From the NCBI GenBank assembly GCA_024644515.1, contig JAHEHN010000010.1:1-50487 (forward strand): DNA of 50,487 nt. Reading direction: 5' to 3'. This stretch comes from Gammaproteobacteria bacterium (GTDB taxonomy: Bacteria; Pseudomonadota; Gammaproteobacteria; Pseudomonadales; Pseudohongiellaceae). Made by a program: the position numbers and the translations under genes. The notes beneath the pieces were generated by a model. The model had not been told where the DNA came from. It worked only from the letters and a program-made list of their open reading frames with translations, and made no database searches. Positions 44,728 through 50,487 of the stretch are shown piece after piece; positions within the stretch are counted from its first letter, which is position 1; every line of letters starts with the position of its first letter.

Positions 44728-46041
44728 TTACTTTTCTGCTGATTTTACTCTGCGCCTGCCTGATTTTGAATGTCGCCGTCCTCTCTTTACTGGTGCCAGC
44801 AATTTTTCCCGCTGCTCCAGATCAGCTTCCTGATATTCGGTCCACCATTTTCCCAGCCCCTGCAGATCCTCGCCAGACTGCTCCCGCAGTAATACAAAAT
44901 CATAGGCAGCACGAAAACGCTTGTGAGTGATAGTAGTATTGGCGCGATTCAATCTTGGCAACCTGAGCTGAAACTCCCAGATTTCGCGCATGGGGATGCT
45001 GAAACGCTTGGGAATGGAGATATGATTGATCTGCTCGCTTACAACTGATTGGGCAGCCTGATGCATGGCCACCATGGGCGGCATTTTGTGGTTCAGATTC
45101 TGTTTGTATATTTTTTGCAGTGCCGGCCACAGGATGGCAGCAAGAAGAAATGCCGGGGTAACGCTTTTCAGGTCATTGATACGCTGGTCAGTACTGGCAA
45201 ATGCCAGACACAGTAGCTTGTTCGCCATTTCGTTGTGCTTTAATTCTTTCGCTGTTTCTGGAAACAGGTGTTTGAAGACATCGTATTTCTGCAAACTGTT
45301 AAATACCTGCAAAGACGACCCGGCAAAAAACATCTTCAGAATTTCGTCAAACAGCCGCGCCGCGGGAATGGAGTCGAGTAATTGTGCCAGCGGTTTTATC
45401 GGTGCCGCGGTTTGTTCCTCAATATTGAAGCCCAGTTTTGATGAAAGTCGAATGGCTCTGAGAATACGTACCGGATCCTCCCGGTAACGCTGTTCAGGGT
45501 CGCCAATCATTCGCAGTTGACGGTTATCCAGGTCAGTCACACCATCAACATAGTCATGGACGACAAACTGCCTTACCGTGTAATAAAGCGCGTTCACCGT
45601 AAAGTCGCGACGCATGACATCCTGTTCCAGGGTGCCATAGACATTATCACGAAGAATCATGCCGCTATTGGAGTGGGCGGAGTCGATATGCTTGACGCTG
45701 CGTGCCAGCTTTTCACCCTGAATTTCAACACTGTCAGTATTGCCGGCACGAAAGGTTGAGACTTCGATGATTTCGCGTCCCATGATGACGTGGACAATGC
45801 GAAAACGTCTGCCAATAATCCGGGCATTGCGGAATTCGGCTTTCACCTGCTCCGGTGTGGCATCAGTGGCGACATCAAAATCTTTTGGTTGTTTACCCAG
45901 CAGCAGGTCACGTACTGCGCCCCCGACAATGAATGCCTGATAGCCAGCATCATTCAATGTATAGAGCACTTTGAGACAACCGGAGCTGATATTCTTGCGG
46001 GAAATACAATGCTGGTCCCGGGTGATTATTGTTGGGTTCAT
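44728..46041 (-). CDS. pcnB: Poly(A) polymerase I
   Basis: Adds poly(A) tails to RNA and thereby promotes decay. The 437-residue protein has the nucleotidyltransferase core VGGAVRDLLLGKQPKDFDVATDA with catalytic aspartates, FRNARIIGRRFRIVHV, the RRDFTVNALYY metal/nucleotide segment and the RYREDPVRILRAIR motif. A long helical RNA-binding part ends in a strongly basic tail (KRGRRHSKSGRRRVKS). The ATG at 46041 gives the standard start NPTIITRDQHCISRK; a TTG at 46071 is less likely. Just upstream lies the second heptamer/REP element. The order cbrB-pcnB is as in pseudomonads. Confidence 0.96.
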   Translation of the reverse strand: MNPTIITRDQHCISRKNISSGCLKVLYTLNDAGYQAFIVGGAVRDLLLGKQPKDFDVATDATPEQVKAEFRNARIIGRRFRIVHVIMGREIIEVSTFRAGNTDSVEIQGEKLARSVKHIDSAHSNSGMILRDNVYGTLEQDVMRRDFTVNALYYTVRQFVVHDYVDGVTDLDNRQLRMIGDPEQRYREDPVRILRAIRLSSKLGFNIEEQTAAPIKPLAQLLDSIPAARLFDEILKMFFAGSSLQVFNSLQKYDVFKHLFPETAKELKHNEMANKLLCLAFASTDQRINDLKSVTPAFLLAAILWPALQKIYKQNLNHKMPPMVAMHQAAQSVVSEQINHISIPKRFSIPMREIWEFQLRLPRLNRANTTITHKRFRAAYDFVLLREQSGEDLQGLGKWWTEYQEADLEQREKLLAPVKRGRRHSKSGRRRVKSAEK

Positions 46042-46169
46042 GCTGTCAATGGAAGGGTTATCGCTGCTCAAATTAATTCAGGTCTGATTTTTGTGGGATC
46101 TGCCCATTTTACACAGAAGGCTGCCAGCGGGTAAGCAGATATTTTTTATTGGCAAAGAACCACTTCGCA

Positions 46170-46465
46170 AGTTACAAGTCTCAAGTTTCAAGATGAAAGA
46201 TCAGGATGTAGGTGGGCGGCGGGGAAATTAAGAGGCAAGAGGCAAGCAAGCCGGCTTTCAGGCTTCAATGGTTTTTGTAGGTCGGATAAGCGAAGCGCCA
46301 TCCGACAAAATACTGTTCCGTAAATACCTTCAGGTAAAAACTCAGCCAACGTACAAAACGTAACATGTGAGATACTTTCCAGGGTAAACAGGTCGGATAA
46401 GGACCGCAGGGACGCATCCTACGGGGCGATCTTTGGTCGCCTGCTTGAGACTTGAGACTTGTAAC
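46170..46465. repeat. Heptamer-array/REP composite element, copy 2
   Basis: This fills most of the 423-base gap between pcnB and cbrB. The left arm starts at 46170 with 7-bp units AGTTACA, AGTCTCA, AGTTTCA; a second block has AAGAGGC twice at 46230-46243 and AAGCAAG. REP-like hairpins lie at 46277-46307 and from 46391. The stretch 46421-46460 repeats 18681-18720 with one change. The right arm is CTTGAGA twice then CTTGTAA (46444-46464). The outer 22 bases of each side (46171-46192, 46444-46465) are inverted copies with a single mismatch. The cbrB stop codon begins at its right edge. Confidence 0.85.
46277..46307. repeat. REP-like palindrome inside the composite repeat
   Basis: GTCGGAT (46281-46287) and ATCCGAC (46300-46306) flank an AAGCGAAGCGCC-type loop. 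It differs by one loop base from the solitary element at 25437-25470. The flanking TTTTTGTAG and AAAA could extend the stem. Confidence 0.75.
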
Positions 46466-47865
46466 TAACTTTTCTTTTTTCGAGGAATATTGAAGCGCTG
46501 GCGTCGTTCCCACAGGCATTTACGGCTGATGCCCAGTTTTTTGGCCAGTTGGGTTTCGTTGAGACTGTCCTGATGTTCCAGCACAAAGCGTTGAAAATAT
46601 TCTTTCAGGGAGAGGTCTTCCGGTGCTATGTCATCAATGCCCGGGGAGATACTGATGTTCTCACTTCCAGGCCCGGATTCAGGTGTGTATGTCGGCGTCA
46701 GGGAATCATGTTTTACCAGTTCGACATCCAGTCCCAGCAGTTCCATGGGGATTTCATCGCCTTCGGTCATGATCACGGCGCGTTCAATGGCATTCTCAAG
46801 TTCACGGACATTACCGGGCCAGGCATAAGTTGTGATTACCTGGATAGCATCCGCACCTAGTACCTTTTGCGGCAGATTCAGGCGTTCGCAGCACAGCTTC
46901 AGCTTTTTGTCTGCCAACTCTATGATATCGATACCGCGTTCCCGCAGGGGAGGGATTTGCAGGGGCATCACGTTAATACGATAAAAAAGATCCTCGCGAA
47001 AACGGCCCTCCTTGACCAGTTGATTCAGATCCCCCTGGGTGGCGGCAATCAATCGGATGTCTACCTTCAGTGGCTCTACCGATCCTACTTTGCGTATCTC
47101 CTGTTCTTCGAGTACACGCACCAGTCGGGCCTGGGCATTCAGGGAGAGCTCTCCTATTTCGTCGAGAAATAGTGTGCCGTTATTAGCCATTTCTACCAGC
47201 CCTGTGCGAGCCGTTGTGGCGCCGGGAAAGGCATCTTTTTCATGGCCAAATAATTCTGATTCAATCAGATTTTGTGAAATTGCAGCGCAATTAAGGGTAA
47301 TCAGGTTTGCCTCCTTGCGTGTGCTGCCTTCGTGCAGGGCTCGTGCAATCAGTTCCTTGCCGGTGCCTGATTCTCCCCGAATCAACACCGGGGAGTTGGT
47401 CGGGGCAATTTTTCTTATGCGGCGAAACATTTCTGCCATTGCCGGACATTTGCCAGTCATTCCTGCAACGGGCTTTTCGCTTTCTCTAAGATTAAGGCAG
47501 GCACGTTTTTTCTGTTTCAGGTTTTCACTGAGAGCACGCTCAATAGCCCTCAGAATTTGTTCGTGGTCAAGCGGCAGGGAAAGATAATCAACGGCGCAGA
47601 CTTGCAGTGAGTCAGTCTCGAAACGCTGACTGGCATACCTGGTCAGCACCAGAACCGGGGTAGGGGTCATGCGGATGAGCTTGGTTCCGGGTTGATCTGG
47701 CAAACGCAGGTTGCAGATAATGATGTCCAGTGCGTCCAGGTCAAAATTACTGACCGCATCATGCACAGTGCGCGCTTCGCTGACCTGGTAATTATTCCGC
47801 TCAAGCAAGCGGCGCAGGGAGTCGCGAATTACATTGTCGTCTTCAATAATCAGTATATGATGCAT
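46465..47865 (-). CDS. cbrB: CbrB-like regulator with degenerate receiver and variant GAFTGA loop
   Basis: A 466-residue NtrC-class protein most like CbrB of pseudomonads, the regulator of carbon/nitrogen balance and catabolite control. The Fis-type C-terminus (DLSLKEYFQRFVLEHQD, SRKCLWERRQR) and position ahead of pcnB support this. Walker A (GESGTGKE, 164-171) and Walker B (LFLDE, to 236) are intact. The receiver keeps acidic residues 8-10 and Thr75, but the phospho-acceptor Asp is Asn52 (IICNLRLP) and the conserved Lys is Leu97. The sigma-54 contact loop GAFTGA reads DAFPGA (211-216). cbrA is absent upstream, where gluQ follows directly. I start at the ATG at 47865, as in known CbrB; a TTG at 47919 also exists. 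Phosphorylation-independent or altered function is inferred. Confidence 0.88.
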   Translation of the reverse strand: MHHILIIEDDNVIRDSLRRLLERNNYQVSEARTVHDAVSNFDLDALDIIICNLRLPDQPGTKLIRMTPTPVLVLTRYASQRFETDSLQVCAVDYLSLPLDHEQILRAIERALSENLKQKKRACLNLRESEKPVAGMTGKCPAMAEMFRRIRKIAPTNSPVLIRGESGTGKELIARALHEGSTRKEANLITLNCAAISQNLIESELFGHEKDAFPGATTARTGLVEMANNGTLFLDEIGELSLNAQARLVRVLEEQEIRKVGSVEPLKVDIRLIAATQGDLNQLVKEGRFREDLFYRINVMPLQIPPLRERGIDIIELADKKLKLCCERLNLPQKVLGADAIQVITTYAWPGNVRELENAIERAVIMTEGDEIPMELLGLDVELVKHDSLTPTYTPESGPGSENISISPGIDDIAPEDLSLKEYFQRFVLEHQDSLNETQLAKKLGISRKCLWERRQRFNIPRKKKS

Positions 47866-48090
47866 AGCTGAGTTTGCCGAGTATGAGCCACTGGACAGGC
47901 GTCTCTGGAGACTCACCAATTCAAAGGATTTAGTAATAATAACAGGGTAAAGTAACAGAAAACCATGTTTCTTTTCTTCCCAAAATTGGGAAAATCGGTG
48001 TTTTAGGTATGTTTTTCCTGGGTTCTACTGTGAGGATAGGCTGCTACTTATAGTGACATTTCAGCTAAGGGGAGAATCAATACTGCCAGC

Positions 48091-49065
48091 TCAGAGGGTA
48101 GAGAACTCAGGCAATGTGCGGGTACTGGAGAGTTTTTCCGGTGTCCAGTGGGCAGTACCCCAGGCCAGTATTTCTTCGCAGCTGGCAGTTTTCAAACCGG
48201 CATCAGGCTCCTGTTTCAGGTAGCACAGGCCATCAAACAGCAAAGACGCGCCATTGGCAGGATCTATGGGGCTGGCCATATGTTGTTTGCTTAATTTCTG
48301 GCCAAGTTCGTTCACTATAACCGGGATGTGGGCATAGTTCGGGTGAAGGTTGGCATGAGAGTCGGGTCGGGAGCGACCAAGTACCTGTTGCAGGTAAATT
48401 TGTCGTGGCGTGGAATCCATCAGGTCGATGCCACGAACTATATGGCTGATATTCTGAAAGCTGTCATCAACAACAACGGCCAGTTGATAGGCGAACAAGC
48501 CATCCTTGCGTTTGATAACAAAATCTCCCACCTGCTGTTGCAGATGCTGGGTCTGCTCGCCCTGAATGGCGTCAGTAAAACTGATGGTTTCATCAGCAAC
48601 CCGTAAACGCATGGCTGTCCCGGGCCCGTCTGACAAATGGTGCTGACGGCAGGTGCCCGGGTAGATGCCACCGGACTCCTGAATTTGCTGACGGGAACAG
48701 TCACAGGCGAAAACCAGATCCTGCTTTATCAGGGTATTGATGGCACTTTGATAGGCTTCGGAGCGCTTGCTCTGATATAACACCTGCTCATCCCAATGCA
48801 GGCCGATTTTATCCAGGGCATCAAGAATCTGGTCGGCTGCTTCCCGGGTTTCCCTGGGTGGGTCGAGGTCCTCCATTCTCAAAAGCCACTTCCCCTTGGC
48901 TTTGCGCGCATCAAACCAGGATGCCATGGCAGCAATCAATGAGCCCATATGCAGAGGGCCGCTGGGCGAGGGCGCAAAGCGGCCTATGTAAGGAGATTCA
49001 GGATTCCTGAATGAAGGGGATTGGGGGATGTTGGAGGAATCAGGGTAGTTGGTAGCAGTAGGCAT
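48091..49065 (-). CDS. gluQ: Glutamyl-Q tRNA(Asp) synthetase
   Basis: Attaches glutamate to the queuosine base of tRNA-Asp. The 324-residue protein is a class I synthetase fragment without an anticodon-binding domain. It has GRFAPSPSGPLHMGSL (HIGH-type motif), MEDLDPPRE, a zinc site from cysteines in FACDCSR and YPGTCRQH, and a KLSKQ variant of KMSKS. The first 25 residues are a Ser/Pro/Asn-rich extension. The start is an ATG with AGGG upstream. It lies downstream of dksA as in most gammaproteobacteria. Its downstream neighbour is cbrB; the intervening 225 bases contain no open gene, where cbrA would be expected. Confidence 0.95.
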   Translation of the reverse strand: MPTATNYPDSSNIPQSPSFRNPESPYIGRFAPSPSGPLHMGSLIAAMASWFDARKAKGKWLLRMEDLDPPRETREAADQILDALDKIGLHWDEQVLYQSKRSEAYQSAINTLIKQDLVFACDCSRQQIQESGGIYPGTCRQHHLSDGPGTAMRLRVADETISFTDAIQGEQTQHLQQQVGDFVIKRKDGLFAYQLAVVVDDSFQNISHIVRGIDLMDSTPRQIYLQQVLGRSRPDSHANLHPNYAHIPVIVNELGQKLSKQHMASPIDPANGASLLFDGLCYLKQEPDAGLKTASCEEILAWGTAHWTPEKLSSTRTLPEFSTL

Positions 49066-49132
49066 CTGATAAACCCTGGTAAGCGGCTGTATTCAGGATC
49101 AGGACCGAGTGGCTAATAGTGGTTAACTGATG

Positions 49133-49159
49133 AGAGCAGGGGAATATTGCCCCTGCTCT
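49133..49159 (-). terminator. Hairpin between dksA and gluQ
   Basis: A perfect 10-bp inverted repeat, AGAGCAGGGG (49133-49142) and CCCCTGCTCT (49150-49159), has a 7-base loop. It lies 26 bases past the dksA stop. There is no T-run, so it may be a terminator or an mRNA processing/stability stem. Confidence 0.55.
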
Positions 49160-49184
49160 GCACCCACTCTTCTGCAACCGGGTA

Positions 49185-49955
49185 TCAGGCGCCCAGCTGT
49201 CTTTCTTTTATTTCATCCAGCGTTTTACAGTCAATGCATTTATTGGCGGTAGGTCTTGCCTCGAGACGACGAATACCAATTTCCACGCCGCAGGAATCAC
49301 ACCAGCCATATTCATCGTTGGCGATCATTTCAATAGTGCTGTCTATTTTCTTGATCAGCCTGCGCTCCCTGTCACGAGTTCGCAGTTCGATGCTGAATTC
49401 TTCTTCGAGTGTTGCACGATCCGCTGGATCAGGCGGATTAGCGGCCTCATCCTGCATGTGATGTACTGTGCGATCCACTTCTTCCATTAATTTATTACGC
49501 CAGCCAAAGAGTATATTTCTGAAATGTTCTTTTTGCAGATCATTCATATACTCTTCACCACGTTTAACATTGTAGGGAGTAAATTCTTTTGACTGCATGG
49601 ACTGCGCCTGATTATTAGTTGATTGCGGCGCGGCTTTAGCTTTAGGAGCCGCTTTCTTTTTTACAGGAGCTTTAGCTTTAGCCTTGGCTTTAGTCTTCGC
49701 TGTAGTTTTGGCTGTAGTTTTGGCTTTAGGTGCAGCCTTGACCTTGGGGGCGGCTTTTTTCTTTGCCGCAGCCTTGGTCTTGGGAGCAGCCTTGGCTTTA
49801 GGGGCTGCCTTTTTCTTTGCAGCTACCTTGGTTTTAGGCGCCGCTTTTTTCTTTACAGGAGCCTTGGTTTTTACTGCAGCTTTGGTTTTGCTCGCCACTT
49901 TCTTCTTGGGAGCAGTCTTGGTTTTAGCTTTAGCGGGTGATTTTTTTGTTGCCAT
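49185..49955 (-). CDS. dksA: DksA with an N-terminal histone H1-like extension
   Basis: RNA polymerase secondary-channel regulator that acts with ppGpp. The C-terminal ~145 residues are a complete DksA: a coiled-coil with the tip motif DPADRA (DxxDxA), and a zinc finger WCDSCG ... KCIDC. Ahead of it, residues about 1-110 are a low-complexity array of Lys/Ala/Pro units (KKKAAPKAK-like), as in histone H1 or AlgP, giving 256 residues against about 150 for E. coli DksA. Start ATG at 49955; a TTG four codons earlier also exists. The extension could bind DNA or polyphosphate. The gene heads the dksA-gluQ unit and is divergent from sfsA. Confidence 0.94.
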   Translation of the reverse strand: MATKKSPAKAKTKTAPKKKVASKTKAAVKTKAPVKKKAAPKTKVAAKKKAAPKAKAAPKTKAAAKKKAAPKVKAAPKAKTTAKTTAKTKAKAKAKAPVKKKAAPKAKAAPQSTNNQAQSMQSKEFTPYNVKRGEEYMNDLQKEHFRNILFGWRNKLMEEVDRTVHHMQDEAANPPDPADRATLEEEFSIELRTRDRERRLIKKIDSTIEMIANDEYGWCDSCGVEIGIRRLEARPTANKCIDCKTLDEIKERQLGA

Positions 49956-50137
49956 AGCAGGTCTCAAAAATTAATCTAAATACACTTAAAATTTAAAAAA
50001 AACTTGCTTAAAAAGACTCGCCGTTTTGCGAGGCACGCTACGCTACCAGATAATTAATTCCAGTTCCATAAAAATAACGTTAATTGTGAGCCATGCAGGG
50101 TTATGCACCGGTATGGTTCAAAAGGGCATCAATCATT

Positions 50138-50487
50138 GTGAAATTTGCACCATCCTTGCGGCCGGCAAAACTGATTCGGCGTTACAAACGATTCCTGGCG
50201 GATATAGAATTGCCGGATGGCTCCAGCTTGACTATCCACTGCCCAAATACCGGATCCATGCTCAACTGCGCCGAACCGGGCAGCCGGATCTGGTATTCCA
50301 CCTCAGACAATGAAAAAAGAAAGTATCCCCATACCTTCGAAATAGTGGAAGTGAGCGGAAAAAAACTGGCAGGTATCAATACCGGCAGAGCGAATCATCT
50401 GGTAAGAGAAGCTATTGAGCAGGGTTTGATCCCTGCTCTGGCTGGCTATCGTTCATTGCGTAGCGAAGTAAAATACGGCAATGAAAA
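50138..50487 (+). CDS. sfsA: SfsA family protein, N-terminal part (runs off the window)
   Basis: The reading frame is open from a GTG at 50138 to the window edge, giving 116 residues of an SfsA (sugar fermentation stimulation) protein. Diagnostic segments are [46 protein letters not shown] and [11 protein letters not shown], all in E. coli order. SfsA is a DNA-binding and nuclease-like protein implicated in maltose gene control; its main role is unsettled. AAGGG lies about 13 bases ahead of the GTG, so the start is plausible but not certain. It is divergent from dksA, an arrangement that fits the sfsA-dksA-gluQ neighbourhood of the class. Confidence 0.92.
   Translation, partial: MKFAPSLRPAKLIRRYKRFLADIELPDGSSLTIHCPNTGSMLNCAEPGSRIWYSTSDNEKRKYPHTFEIVEVSGKKLAGINTGRANHLVREAIEQGLIPALAGYRSLRSEVKYGNE

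Overview
The window looks like a chromosomal segment of an aquatic gammaproteobacterium on the Pseudomonas/Cellvibrionales side of the class. The evidence is gene order and protein character. Divergent uvrA and ssb, and the chain sfsA / dksA - gluQ - cbrB - pcnB - panB - panC with acsA nearby, are arrangements known from pseudomonads and their marine relatives. The envelope is Gram-negative: a TonB-dependent receptor, an outer-membrane phospholipase, lipoprotein and Tat signals. No phage, plasmid, CRISPR or insertion-sequence gene is visible.

Layout. 0.1-6 kb: an ABC-F protein (uup), a MATE exporter, a gamma-glutamylcyclotransferase-like protein and an SLC13/RCK permease. 6-12.8 kb: a two-subunit molybdenum hydroxylase (IorA/IorB-like), an EamA exporter, a methionine-rich TonB receptor resembling copper receptors, and a secreted protein of unknown function. 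13-18.5 kb: uvrA, ssb, an RmlD-like reductase with a basic tail, and a TauE-type exporter. 18.6-23.5 kb: a heptamer/hairpin repeat, moeA, a lipoprotein, a PCu(A)C copper chaperone, and a tightly overlapping BASS transporter / cupin / YaiI operon. 23.6-28 kb: a SET-domain protein, an atypical PLP decarboxylase, an M14-type deacylase and a broken GCS2 amide ligase. 28.2-30 kb: tRNA-Gln(CUG), cytochrome b561, and two tandem BLUF photoreceptor genes, both frameshifted. 30-38.2 kb: a quinohaemoprotein dehydrogenase, pldA, two secreted proteins, an arsC-acr3 operon, a small potassium-channel-like protein, a membrane protein and an AlkD-like glycosylase. 38.2-50.5 kb: mostly one strand, carrying acsA, panD, rimB, rimK, panC, panB, a deoxynucleoside kinase, pcnB, cbrB, gluQ and dksA, then the start of sfsA on the other strand.

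How the genes fit together. MoeA finishes the molybdenum cofactor that the IorAB-like enzyme needs. The TonB receptor and PCu(A)C could form a copper uptake and delivery route. PanB, PanC and PanD supply pantothenate for CoA, which AcsA uses. RimK and RimB form a glutamate-tagging and processing pair. ArsC and Acr3 form a minimal arsenate resistance operon.

The most striking observations are these. (1) A CbrB-type regulator has lost its phospho-acceptor aspartate, its receiver lysine and the GAFTGA loop threonine, at a locus where the partner kinase gene cbrA is also missing. (2) A dispersed repeat made of 7-bp tandem units flanks REP-like hairpins, in two copies. (3) DksA and an RmlD-like reductase carry histone H1-like lysine/alanine tails. 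(4) A 3.3-kb stretch has three genes broken at short homopolymer runs. (5) A SET-domain methyltransferase sits next to a decarboxylase that lacks the usual catalytic cysteine. All functional statements come from motif and family recognition by eye; no database search was run.
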